From: JALYTZ01 sp036559125
GTDB lineage: Bacteria > Vulcanimicrobiota > Vulcanimicrobiia > Vulcanimicrobiales > Vulcanimicrobiaceae
NCBI GenBank assembly: GCA_036559125.1
Contig: DATBTT010000031.1
Location: forward strand, 111,316-175,315
Reading direction: 5' to 3'
DNA length: 64,000 bases
The translations under genes and the position numbers were made by a program. Of the stretch, positions 25,559 to 34,086 are shown in pieces; position 1 is the first letter of the stretch; each line of letters opens with the position of its first letter. The notes beneath the pieces are model-generated. The model searched no databases. It was not told the origin of the DNA and saw only the letters and a list, made by a program, of their open reading frames with translations.

Positions 25559-26977
25559 ATGAAGTCCCGCCGGCTTCGCCGTAGTAGCGAAGCGCTAGCA
25601 GTTCTTACTGCCGCATCGGTTCTCGCGGCTTGTTCCGGAGGCGGATCGACCGGATCGATGACGCCGCCGATAACCAATTCGTCCAACGCGACCCTAACGG
25701 GCTCGCGATTTTTACAATCGACGGCAAGCAACACGCTCGTCGACGCGCCGTTCTACTATGTCGCGAATCCGCCGACTCGGCTTGCAGTGGCAAGCGAAGG
25801 GCCTGCTGCGATTCCGCCGCCGTCGGTGTGCGTGCGGGCGTACGGCCTGGCGTGTTATACTCCGAAAGAAATTCGCAGCGCGTACGACGTACCGGCAGCG
25901 TTTGACGGTACCGGTCAGACCATCGTGATCGTCGACGCCTATGGCAGTCCGACGATCCAACACGATCTGCAAGTATTCGACAAACAGTTCGGTCTGCCGG
26001 ATCCGAAATTCAACATTATTTACCCGACGGGTCAACCGGTTCTCGACCAAAGCAGCGCGTCGATCCGCAGTTGGGAATCGGAGACCTCGCTCGACGTCGA
26101 ATGGGCGCATGCCATCGCCCCCGGCGCAACCGTCGATCTACTCGTCGCGCCGACCAATCAGAGTACCGATCTCAATGCCGCCGAACAATACGCCGTCGAC
26201 AATCACCTCGGCAATGTGATGTCCTTGAGTTTCGGCGCACCGGAACAGTCGATTCCAGGCAAGGGCAATAACAAACATCTCAAGCATTCCGACGACGTCT
26301 TTGCGCAGGCGCAGGAGGCGAAGATTGCCGTATTCGCAAGCGCCGGCGATACCGGCGCGACCAACGGATTGAGCAGCCCCGTGCCGCTCTTCCCGTCGTC
26401 CGACCCGCTGGTAACCGCCGTCGGTGGAACCAATCTTTTTATTAGCGATGCGGGCGCGTACCAAAAGGAAACGGTTTGGAACGATACCGATCCGAGCCTT
26501 TGTCCGTTCGGATGTCAGGACGGAGCGTTCGGCGCAACGGGCGGCGCGCCTAGTTTGATCTTCGCGGCGCCGTCGTATCAACGCATGCTCACGCATCAAA
26601 AAGAGCGCACGACGGCCGACGTCGGATACGACGCATCGGTATATACGGCGGTGCTCGTATACGAAAGCTTCGCAGGTCCCGGCTTCTATTTCGTGGGTGG
26701 TACCAGTTCCGGATCGCCGCAGTGGGCGGGCATCGCGGCGCTGGCCGATCAGGCGGCGGGCCAGAGTCTTGGCTTCTTGAATAATCGCCTGTACAAAATC
26801 GCCAAACATGGCGGATACGGATCCGCCTTCCACGACGTCACCATCGGACAGAACGGATTGTTTGGCGGGCCTGGATTCCCCGCGGCGCAAGGCTACGACA
26901 TTCCGACGGGGTTGGGTACGCCGGACGTGACCAATCTCATCAACGCCTTGACGCATACCGACGACTCCGTAGAATAA
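25559..26977 (+). CDS. S53-family (sedolisin/pseudomonalisin-like) secreted protease, putative lipoprotein
   Basis: The product is 472 residues. The N-terminal signal ends in a lipobox-like LAAC, suggesting lipid attachment and location at the cell surface or periplasm. Sedolisin features are visible: the Glu/Asp pair in SWESETSLDVEWAHAIAPGA, the oxyanion-region Asp in FASAGDTGA, and the catalytic Ser in GGTSSGSPQWAGIAAL. The usual S53 N-terminal pro-domain is very short or missing: only about 70 residues precede the catalytic domain (YTPKEIRSAYDVPAAFDGTGQT). The C-terminal calcium site region (FHDVTIGQNG ... GYDIPTGLGTPDV) is present. ATG 25559 is preceded by GGAGGGG. S53 enzymes usually work at acidic pH. 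Confidence 0.9.
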   Translation: MKSRRLRRSSEALAVLTAASVLAACSGGGSTGSMTPPITNSSNATLTGSRFLQSTASNTLVDAPFYYVANPPTRLAVASEGPAAIPPPSVCVRAYGLACYTPKEIRSAYDVPAAFDGTGQTIVIVDAYGSPTIQHDLQVFDKQFGLPDPKFNIIYPTGQPVLDQSSASIRSWESETSLDVEWAHAIAPGATVDLLVAPTNQSTDLNAAEQYAVDNHLGNVMSLSFGAPEQSIPGKGNNKHLKHSDDVFAQAQEAKIAVFASAGDTGATNGLSSPVPLFPSSDPLVTAVGGTNLFISDAGAYQKETVWNDTDPSLCPFGCQDGAFGATGGAPSLIFAAPSYQRMLTHQKERTTADVGYDASVYTAVLVYESFAGPGFYFVGGTSSGSPQWAGIAALADQAAGQSLGFLNNRLYKIAKHGGYGSAFHDVTIGQNGLFGGPGFPAAQGYDIPTGLGTPDVTNLINALTHTDDSVE

Positions 26978-26992
26978 GTACGGCCGATCGAG

Positions 26993-27022
26993 AAAGGGCG
27001 CGCAGTGCGCGCCCTTTTTTTC
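26993..27022 (+). terminator. Intrinsic terminator after the S53 protease
   Basis: GGGCGCGC (26996-27003) pairs perfectly with GCGCGCCC (27007-27014) across a 3-base loop and is followed by a run of seven T. A preceding AAA allows it to work on both strands. Confidence 0.92.
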
Positions 27023-27169
27023 TCACGCAGCCTCGTCGACCGAGCAAACGGGGCATCGGTCATTCGCCCTAAAAAAAGATGCGTTTAGTCAATTTCTGCG
27101 ATATACTTTTCTTCTCGCCAAATCTTTGAATTTGACTGAGAACGTTTGATGCACAAGATAGGTGATCGT

Positions 27170-27538
27170 ATGGCTACGACTCTTCAAAACGCGGAGCGTA
27201 AAAGTCTCGAAACACCGGACGAAACTCGCGCGTTTGCCAAAGGGAAACTCGATATCGTAACGGTGGGTGGCACCATGCTCGGGCGCGCGACGTTCCAGCC
27301 CGGCTGGAAATGGTCGGAATGCGTGAAGCCGATTGCCAAGACCAACTCGTGCCAGGCACCACACCTCGGCTACGTCGTCTCGGGACGCATGACGGCGGTA
27401 ATGGACGACGGCATGAGACTCCAGTTCGTAACGGGCGACGCGATGTCGCTACCGCCGGGTCACGACGCATGGGTGGAGGGAAACGAGCCCTGCGTCATCG
27501 TCGATTTCGTCGGTTTCGAGAACTACGCCAAACCGTAA
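27170..27538 (+). CDS. Small cupin-domain protein
   Basis: The 122-residue protein has a single cupin fold: TFQPGWKWSECVKPI, then HLGYVVSGRMTAVMDDG (cupin motif 1 with His but few of the usual metal ligands), and DAMSLPPGHDAWVEGNEPCVIVDF (motif 2). The substrate is unknown; cupins of this size include metal-dependent dioxygenases and simple ligand binders. ATG 27170 has AGGTGA five bases upstream. Upstream ATGs at 27146 and 27149 would extend it by 7-8 residues without a better site. The preceding intergenic stretch (27023-27169) is AT-richer and probably holds its promoter. Confidence 0.82.
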   Translation: MATTLQNAERKSLETPDETRAFAKGKLDIVTVGGTMLGRATFQPGWKWSECVKPIAKTNSCQAPHLGYVVSGRMTAVMDDGMRLQFVTGDAMSLPPGHDAWVEGNEPCVIVDFVGFENYAKP

Positions 27539-27548
27539 AGAAAGCCCG

Positions 27549-27575
27549 TACCGCAGCGTGACGAACGCTGCGGTA
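27549..27575 (+). promoter_or_regulatory. 11-bp hairpin covering the start codon of the CPXCG gene
   Basis: TACCGCAGCGT (27549-27559) and ACGCTGCGGTA (27565-27575) form a perfect 11-bp stem with a 5-base loop. The last base is the A of the ATG of the downstream CPXCG gene, and the stem replaces any ribosome-binding site. It could be an attenuator, a translational gate or the terminator of the cupin gene. Confidence 0.6.
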
Positions 27576-27769
27576 TGCCTCTCGAAACCGACGTCGCGTA
27601 CATTTGTCCGTATTGCCGGGAAGAGAACTATCTCGGCATCGATCCGACCGGTGGCGTACGTCAGCGCTTGATCGAAGATTGCCCGGTGTGTTGCAGTCCG
27701 ATCGCGTTCAGCGTTCGCATCGACCGGCAAGGCGACGCTTATATCGACGCAGCAGAAGCCGAAGCATAG
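27575..27769 (+). CDS. CPXCG-motif cysteine-rich small protein
   Basis: This 64-residue protein has two Cys pairs, CPYC near residue 11 and CPVC near residue 37, in the layout of the CPXCG cysteine-rich family (the second knuckle continues CCSPIAFSVRID). It probably binds zinc; the family's role is unknown. No Shine-Dalgarno is visible because an 11-bp hairpin reaches the start codon. Its stop codon lies in the stem of the following bidirectional hairpin. Confidence 0.8.
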   Translation: MPLETDVAYICPYCREENYLGIDPTGGVRQRLIEDCPVCCSPIAFSVRIDRQGDAYIDAAEAEA

Positions 27770-27801
27770 GCTCGAACGATAACGCCGAGCCAATGCTTCG
27801 G
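27759..27801. terminator. Bidirectional hairpin between convergent genes
   Basis: CCGAAGCAT (27759-27767), a single A-A mismatch and GGCTCG (27769-27774) pair with CGAGCC (27786-27791) and the matching ATGCTTCGG (27793-27801) across an 11-base loop. It includes the CPXCG stop codon and lies ahead of the convergent gene ending at 27824. No long U tract is present on either side. Confidence 0.55.
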
Positions 27802-27823
27802 TTCTGATGCGCGACTAGCCGCG

Positions 27824-28261
27824 TCAGTCGTTCGTGAAAGCGACCTGCAGAAAGTAGCGCCCGGCCGTCGCGACGCAATTGGATATTTCGGGCGTGTACC
27901 TGGCCGTGCGAACGGTCCGAGCCGCGGCTTGATCGAGCCAGACGTTGCCGCTGGGTTCCGTAACGATAGCATTGCCAATCCCGCCTTGGCTGTTCAGATC
28001 GACAAGAAACACGGTCGACCCGTACCAATTCATGTCGGCTGCAATGGTCGGCGTTTCGGAATAGATGGAACCATCGATTCCTGCGGGCACGTTTGGGTTA
28101 GCGCAGGTGTGCGTCGTGGTTATGGTGCGCAGCGTCGGCGATGCCGCGGCGAGGATATTGGGGCCAAGTTGCATGGTAAACGTTCCGGCAAGCGCGTTAC
28201 CGGTTAAAGCCGACATCGTCAGTGCGCACATTGTCACCGACGCAAAAGTAAATCTCTTCAT
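27824..28261 (-). CDS. Exported protein of unknown function
   Basis: The 145-residue protein has a signal peptide of about 25 residues (MKRFTFASVTMCALTMSALT then GNALA). The mature part is rich in Thr, Asn and Ala, with two widely spaced Cys (HTCANPNV and ISNCVATAG) that could form a disulfide, and a YFLQVAF beta-like end. It has no motif I recognise. It is divergent from the membrane SARP regulator across a 281-base region that holds a large inverted repeat, so it may be regulated by it. Confidence 0.7.
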   Translation of the reverse strand: MKRFTFASVTMCALTMSALTGNALAGTFTMQLGPNILAAASPTLRTITTTHTCANPNVPAGIDGSIYSETPTIAADMNWYGSTVFLVDLNSQGGIGNAIVTEPSGNVWLDQAAARTVRTARYTPEISNCVATAGRYFLQVAFTND

Positions 28262-28380
28262 GGAGGTTGCTTTCCGAAGTTAGGTCCGAACGATGTAACA
28301 AGCCCGAGTGTAGCGCGGCGCGCGCATCGTCGGCTAGTCCTAAGCTCCTGTTATGTCAATGTACAGTTGTTGTAACGGCA

Positions 28381-28444
28381 GTCGTACTCACGTTGCCATG
28401 GCACACCTAGTGCAGCGATTCATGGGAGTACGACAACAAGGCTA
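28381..28444. promoter_or_regulatory. Long-spaced inverted repeat in a divergent promoter region
   Basis: GTCGTACTC (28381-28389) and GAGTACGAC (28436-28444) are perfect 9-bp arms 46 bases apart; the outer flanks TTGTTG and AACAA extend the symmetry imperfectly. The palindrome GCCATGGC lies between them at 28395-28402. The whole gap 28262-28542 has no gene. A DNA-looping or dimer-binding site for the adjacent regulator is possible. Confidence 0.35.
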
Positions 28445-28542
28445 CGCGCATGACATTACTTTTGCGTTAATGCAACGCCCCTCGCCTTGAAAATCATTTT
28501 GAGGCTCTTGACGCCCGCAAACCCTGTGCTATTACTTGTTCC

Positions 28543-30195
28543 ATGGAATGCCGGATCGCTCGGTCGAGCCGATCGTTAGCGGCAATCGCATGCGTTGCAG
28601 CCGCATTGGTTGCGCTTCCGCTCGCCGTCGCCGCACGGCCGCTGCCCTTTAGCGGCAGCCGCTCCAGCTATGCCATCACGTCGTCGTGGCATGTGCCGCC
28701 AGGGCAGTACGAGGACACCGCAGCGGATTTCGCCGAGAATTCTGCGCTTCGCTTCTCTCTCCAGGGAGCGTCCAACCGGCAACCCACGCCCGCCACCGAA
28801 CAGAACGGCGCTTTCTATACGTGGTATCTCGGCACGATCGTCGCCATGCTGATCGTCAATGCAGCGCTATTCGTTTTCACGTTGGACGGCGTCGTTGCGC
28901 TTTACGTTTCGTATTTGGCGGCGCTTGCCATCTTGCAACTCCTCTCGAACGACTATGTCTGGCAGTATGCGCTTTGCACCATCGTGACGTTCGTAGCCAT
29001 TACCTGGTTTGCGCGGGCGTTCTTGCGGTTGCGACGGGCCATCCCCAAACTGGACGGGGCGCTGTTGGCGTGGCTCGCAGCGCTGGTCGTAACGCAGGCG
29101 TTCAGCGCGGTGCGCTTGGGCGATCGAACCTCGAATTTCGCTTACTTCGCATGCGTTCTTGGCATACTCGTTACGATTCTCGTCGCGAGTTACCGGCGCT
29201 TGCGGCAAGGTTACAGGCCGGCCGGATTCTTGTTGCTTGCGTTTTCGGCCGGCACGCTCTTCGTCGTGCTGGCACTCGTCAAACCGTTTGCCGTGTCCAA
29301 TCCGATGGAAACAGGGACCGCGATAGATTGCATTCTCATTACGTTTGCGATCGGCAGTCGTCTACGTTCCGAGCGCCGCTTGCAGGCGCTGTTGCTTCGG
29401 ACGTCCGACGCCGAACATGCTAGCGCGACGGAAGATGCGCTGTGGTTCGATCCGAGGACCGGGAGAACGACCGGTCCGTTTTCGATCGAAGTGTTTCGCG
29501 GCCGGGTTTTGAAGGAGGGCGCCGCCGTACCCTTGCGAGATCGGGAAGCCGAACTCGTGATGGCGTTAGCATTGCATGCCGATCCGATAGCGGCGTCGCA
29601 ATTCGCCGGAATGATTTGGCCCGATAGCGACGAGGCTGCGGCGCTCAATTCGTTGCGCGTTACTCTGTCGCGCATTCGTACTAAGACGGGTGACTCGAGC
29701 CTCGTCGGTCGTCGTGCCGGCATGTACGAGCTTTGCGCCGACGTTGCGGTCGACGCGCGCGAATTGCAGCAGGTGCTCAAGGATTTGCGCGACGGCAGCA
29801 CGATGCCTAGGCGCGAGACGATGTGCGACGTTTATGGTCGCGTCGCGCACCAGCTTCCTGGAGCGTTGCTCGTGTGCGAATGGTTTGGCCCGTACGAACG
29901 GCTGCTCGTGGCCGCGCGGCGCGAACTGGCCGCAGCAATCGTCATGGACTACATTTCGAGCGGAGAGCCCAAGGCTGCCCTCGCGACGGCCACGACGGCA
30001 ATCGCGCTCGACCCTTCCGACGAAGCCTGTTACGAGCTGCTTATTCGGGCGCTTCTGGCTCTCGGCGATGACGCCGCGGCGCGGCGCGCGCTGCGAGACT
30101 GCCGCGCGATGACGCAGCGGGTGTACGGCGACGAGCCTTCCCGAGACATTACGGGCCTACTCGAGCGGCGCGCGGGGCGCGCGAGTGACCGGTAG
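28543..30195 (+). CDS. Membrane-anchored SARP/BTAD-type regulator
   Basis: This is a 550-residue protein with a signal-like N-terminus (10-31), a short extracytoplasmic segment, then about seven hydrophobic helices between 95 and 265 reminiscent of 7TM receptor modules. The C-terminal cytoplasmic half looks like a SARP regulator: a winged helix at about 315-395 (LRDREAELVMALALHADPIAASQFAGMIWPDSDEAAALNSLRVTLSRIRTK and a terminal YEL strand) and a bacterial transcriptional activation domain with TPR-like helices from 405 to 545 (ALDPSDEACYELLIRALLALGDDAAARRALRD). SARPs are usually soluble, so a membrane-bound form would sense outside signals directly. It is followed after 73 bases by the TonB-dependent receptor gene. 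Confidence 0.78.
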   Translation: MECRIARSSRSLAAIACVAAALVALPLAVAARPLPFSGSRSSYAITSSWHVPPGQYEDTAADFAENSALRFSLQGASNRQPTPATEQNGAFYTWYLGTIVAMLIVNAALFVFTLDGVVALYVSYLAALAILQLLSNDYVWQYALCTIVTFVAITWFARAFLRLRRAIPKLDGALLAWLAALVVTQAFSAVRLGDRTSNFAYFACVLGILVTILVASYRRLRQGYRPAGFLLLAFSAGTLFVVLALVKPFAVSNPMETGTAIDCILITFAIGSRLRSERRLQALLLRTSDAEHASATEDALWFDPRTGRTTGPFSIEVFRGRVLKEGAAVPLRDREAELVMALALHADPIAASQFAGMIWPDSDEAAALNSLRVTLSRIRTKTGDSSLVGRRAGMYELCADVAVDARELQQVLKDLRDGSTMPRRETMCDVYGRVAHQLPGALLVCEWFGPYERLLVAARRELAAAIVMDYISSGEPKAALATATTAIALDPSDEACYELLIRALLALGDDAAARRALRDCRAMTQRVYGDEPSRDITGLLERRAGRASDR

Positions 30196-30268
30196 CTCGC
30201 CTATACGCTTAAAAAGTAACTAGAGTTAGAATAAATCCCCTGGGGCTTCGCCCACATTGGAGGCAACC

Positions 30269-33200
30269 ATGCCAAAGCGTCCAGCGTTCCGGCATGTCAT
30301 CGTCGCCGTCCTGGTCCTCACCGCACTGTTGAGCCGCGTAACTCCCGTTTTCGCCGGCACGACGGGCGCATTGAGCGGCAACGTTTTCGAGACGGGAACC
30401 ACGCAGCCGATCGCCGCGGCGACCGTGCACGTGGCCAGCCCGTCGCAGAACGCGTCGGTAACGACGGATTCCACCGGACATTTTGTGTTTCTCTCGCTAG
30501 CACCCGACACGTATATCGTGTCGGTCAACAAAGATGGATACGAGCCGGTATCGCTGGCCGGCATTACGGTGATCGCCGATCAGAATCAAAGCATCAGCGT
30601 CCAAACCAAAAAAGCCTTGAAAGAGATTGCCAACGTAACTTCACGCGCATCGTCGGAGCTGGTCAAAGCCGGCACGACGAGCGACGTGTATTCGGTCAAC
30701 GCCGCGGCGGCGTCGCGAACCGCCGTACTCGGCGGCGGAGGAAACCTCAACAACGCGTACTCCGGCATCGCCTCCGTCCCCGGAACGTACGTCCCACAGG
30801 GACAGCAGGGATACGGCCAGGCGCTGTACATTCGCGGCGGCGACTACACGCAAGTCGGTTATGAGTACGATGGGGTTCCGGTGAATCGTTCGTTCGACCA
30901 ATACTCGAGCGGAGCGCTTTCGAGCCTGGGCCAACAAGAATTGCAAGTATATACGGGCGGCGCGCCTGCCGGCGCATCGGCATCCGCAATCTCCGGATTT
31001 ATCAATCAAGTCATTCGCACCGGAACGTTCCCCGGATTCGCCGGCGCGGACGCGGGGGTCGGCGCGCCGACGTTCTATCACAAGCTCAACGTCGAAGCCG
31101 GTGGTGCGTCGCCGAATCGAGACTTCTCCTACTATGCCGGCGTAGGTGGATTCAACCAGGACTTTCGCCTTTTCGATCAATTCAACGGGGGCGGTACGCA
31201 TCCCGAACTCGGCTATGCCACCGTCATCAACAGTCCGTACAATACCTCCGTGAGCGGAAATCCAACGGGTGTCGTTCCGACGTGCGTCGCCGGCGGTTCG
31301 GGTTTCGGCACTTCGTACAAACCCGCGGGCATGAGCAGCGATCCGGGCTGCTTCGCGTTCGGACCGGGTTACGTCGGTTTCGGGAGCAACGTGCAAAGTG
31401 CGGCGGGACCGGGTTCCGGCGGATTTTTCTTCGCGGCGGAAAACGACCGTGAGGCCGTCGTGAACCTGCACTTCGGGCTGCAGCATAAAAACGACGGCGG
31501 CAAAGACGACATTCAAGCCTTATGGATGGCGTCGACGCTAAATTCGCCTATCTACGCAAGTCAGAACGATCTGGGCCTAAGCACGGTGTTCGATGCCGTC
31601 GGGCCGCCGCCGCACCACCCCGAATGCGTCGGTCCGAGTGGTAATCTCACCTGTTCCTCCACGCTTGCATACGACGATCCACTTGCGTTCCCGCTTGGAA
31701 CGCGTTTTGGAACGCCGGCAACGGGCCTGACCGCGGTTCCCTACTTTCAGCCGGGCTCGTCGATGCAGCGCCTTCCGAACGCGTTGTTGGATCCGAACGC
31801 TCGCGATGGGTACATCAACGATCAAAATATCGTTAAACTGCAGTATCAAAAGAATATCGGTTCGACCGCTTACTTGCGCCTCTATGGCTACACGCTCTAC
31901 TCCGATTGGTTCATAAACGGACCCAACTACGACGCGCTGTTCGTTCCGACCGGAGTAACATCCAATTTTGGGCAGATCGGGCCGGAATACGCCGGATCTC
32001 CCGACTACGAGTTGAGCGCGCATACGCGCGGCGCCGAGCTGTCGTTTGCGGATCAACTCAATTCCAAGAATCTCTTGAACGTAACCGTGAATTACACGAC
32101 CGCCACGACGATTCGCGCCAACAACACCTCGCTTCTGGCCGTAGCCGGATCGAACGCCCGGGCAACCAACGATACCGACGGCACGAATTGCTTTACGAGC
32201 ACCGGCGCGATTTCTGAGTGCAACAACCGCTTTACCGCGGGAACCTATACGAATCCGACGCCGTTCGCGCCTGTAAACGGAAGCTGGATCGTGACGAACA
32301 ACCTTCCGCGGGCGACGTTTAACGAAGTCATTCCGAAATTCTCATCATACGCGATTGCGGATCAGTTCAAACCGTCCGAAAAGCTCTTGATCAATGCCGG
32401 CCTACGGCTCGAACAATTCCAATTCGATCTATCCGATACGGCCGACAACGGAAAGAACTTCTGGTTTACGGCGGCGCGCCGTGAGTTTTGCTACGATCCA
32501 GCTACCCTAGCCGTCTCGTTTACGGCGACGCTGGCGTGCCCGGGAACGCTCGTGCACCCCGACGGCGCCAACGGCCATCGTTTGCTTAGCAATACCTACG
32601 ATCATACGCTCGTCAACACGGTGTTCTCACCGCGAATAGCTGCGACGTACACGTTGGGCCCCGACACGGTCGTGCGCGCGTCGTACGGGCGATATTCGCA
32701 ACCGATCAGTTCGGCGTTCGTCCAATACAACACGACCCAGCCGAACCTTGCGAAATTCTTGTTCCAAACGTTTTGGAAGTACGGGTTCACGTCGCCGAGG
32801 CACGATGTCGTTCCGTCTATTTCGGATAATTACGATCTTTCGCTCGAACACCATCTCCACGGCACGGACGTAGCGCTGAAACTGACGCCGTTTTATCGCC
32901 TTACGCACGGCCAAGTGCAGCAGTTCTACCTCGATCCGGCGACGGGATTCGTCAGCGGGCTCAACGTCGGACAGCAATCGAGCTACGGCCTGGAGTTTCA
33001 GCTGTCAAAGGGCAATTTCGACGCCAATGGGATCTCGGGATTGCTCTCGTACACCTACACCAAAGCGCTGATCCGGTACACGGACTTTGGCTCGGCTCCG
33101 GGACGCAACGTCATCGACGTGCTCAACGACAGCATCGTTGGATACAACCGCCTGACCTCGGCGTGCGGCGCCTCGACGGCTAACGCGCAGCTCTGCGGCA

Positions 33201-34009
33201 GTGCCGCGCCCGTTGCTGCTCCCTGCTATACCAATGCGGGCGACGGAACGGCGGATCCCGCGTGCGGGCCGGCGTCGATTCGCAATCCGTATTTCAACGA
33301 CGCGCCGCAAGCGCTTTTCACGCGAAACGCAACGTATCTGCCGTTCGACCTGTTTCCGGCCGTCGCGCAGTACGCCGGCATTCCCGCAAACAGCACCAAC
33401 AGTTTCTACGTCCCCAACGTGGTGACGGCAATATTGAACTACCGGCACAATCGGTTTGCGTTTACGCCGTCGGTCGTCTTCGTTTCGGGCAATCCGTACG
33501 GCGTGCCCCTCGATACGCCCGGAATCGATCCGCGAACGTGCACGCACAACTCGGCTGGAATTCCGAGCGCTCTCAGCCCGCTGCAAGCGGACTACACGTC
33601 ATGTGCCGGGCAAGTCTCCGTGCCCAACCCCGAAAATGGCGGACACTTTACCGGGCTCGGTCAATTCCGCAATCCCGACCAACTCACCGCCAATGTAGCC
33701 CTCACCTACGACGTTACCCCGAAGATCAAAGCGACTGTGATTTTAGCCAACGTGTACAATCGTTGCTTCGGTGGTACGGCGACGCCATGGACGTCGGCGT
33801 TCCCTCCGGGCGCGAGCAGATGCGCGTACGGCTCGAACGGATTTGCGCCGCCGCCGATCGCGGCTCACGGCGGGTTCTACAACGGTAGCGGCCCGAACGA
33901 TCTGGCGGCCAACGGCGTGGCGCTCAATCCATATCTAGCGCACACGTACGTACCCATCGGGTACAACCAACCCTTCGAGGCGTTCTTCGGCATACAGATC
34001 AAAATCTAG
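30269..34009 (+). CDS. TonB-dependent receptor with carboxypeptidase-regulatory-like domain
   Basis: This is a 1246-residue outer-membrane transporter. A signal peptide (1-28) is followed by a beta-sandwich domain (GALSGNVFETGTTQPIAAATVHV ... FVFLSLAPDTYIVSVNKDGYE) at about 33-110 of the CarboxypepD_reg type, a plug region (ALYIRGGDYTQVGYEYDGVPVNR, then a GGAPAGASASAISGFINQVIRTGT segment typical of plugs) and a long beta-barrel ending FEAFFGIQIKI. No clear TonB box is seen. ATG 30269 has GGAGG six bases upstream. The substrate is unknown; relatives in Acidobacteriota and similar phyla are linked to polymer uptake. The neighbouring OPT peptide transporter hints at peptides. Confidence 0.9.
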   Translation: MPKRPAFRHVIVAVLVLTALLSRVTPVFAGTTGALSGNVFETGTTQPIAAATVHVASPSQNASVTTDSTGHFVFLSLAPDTYIVSVNKDGYEPVSLAGITVIADQNQSISVQTKKALKEIANVTSRASSELVKAGTTSDVYSVNAAAASRTAVLGGGGNLNNAYSGIASVPGTYVPQGQQGYGQALYIRGGDYTQVGYEYDGVPVNRSFDQYSSGALSSLGQQELQVYTGGAPAGASASAISGFINQVIRTGTFPGFAGADAGVGAPTFYHKLNVEAGGASPNRDFSYYAGVGGFNQDFRLFDQFNGGGTHPELGYATVINSPYNTSVSGNPTGVVPTCVAGGSGFGTSYKPAGMSSDPGCFAFGPGYVGFGSNVQSAAGPGSGGFFFAAENDREAVVNLHFGLQHKNDGGKDDIQALWMASTLNSPIYASQNDLGLSTVFDAVGPPPHHPECVGPSGNLTCSSTLAYDDPLAFPLGTRFGTPATGLTAVPYFQPGSSMQRLPNALLDPNARDGYINDQNIVKLQYQKNIGSTAYLRLYGYTLYSDWFINGPNYDALFVPTGVTSNFGQIGPEYAGSPDYELSAHTRGAELSFADQLNSKNLLNVTVNYTTATTIRANNTSLLAVAGSNARATNDTDGTNCFTSTGAISECNNRFTAGTYTNPTPFAPVNGSWIVTNNLPRATFNEVIPKFSSYAIADQFKPSEKLLINAGLRLEQFQFDLSDTADNGKNFWFTAARREFCYDPATLAVSFTATLACPGTLVHPDGANGHRLLSNTYDHTLVNTVFSPRIAATYTLGPDTVVRASYGRYSQPISSAFVQYNTTQPNLAKFLFQTFWKYGFTSPRHDVVPSISDNYDLSLEHHLHGTDVALKLTPFYRLTHGQVQQFYLDPATGFVSGLNVGQQSSYGLEFQLSKGNFDANGISGLLSYTYTKALIRYTDFGSAPGRNVIDVLNDSIVGYNRLTSACGASTANAQLCGSAAPVAAPCYTNAGDGTADPACGPASIRNPYFNDAPQALFTRNATYLPFDLFPAVAQYAGIPANSTNSFYVPNVVTAILNYRHNRFAFTPSVVFVSGNPYGVPLDTPGIDPRTCTHNSAGIPSALSPLQADYTSCAGQVSVPNPENGGHFTGLGQFRNPDQLTANVALTYDVTPKIKATVILANVYNRCFGGTATPWTSAFPPGASRCAYGSNGFAPPPIAAHGGFYNGSGPNDLAANGVALNPYLAHTYVPIGYNQPFEAFFGIQIKI

Positions 34010-34025
34010 CGATCGCCTGAACCTC

Positions 34026-34063
34026 GCGCGAAGGCCTCTGCTCGTTTGCGGAGGCCTTCGCGC
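34026..34063 (+). terminator. 13-bp hairpin after the TonB receptor gene
   Basis: GCGCGAAGGCCTC (34026-34038) pairs perfectly with GAGGCCTTCGCGC (34051-34063) across a 12-base loop, 16 bases after the receptor stop. There is no T run, so it may be a partial terminator or 3' stabiliser before the OPT gene at 34087. Confidence 0.6.
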
Positions 34064-34086
34064 ATCGTCTTGCCAAGAAAGCGCAT

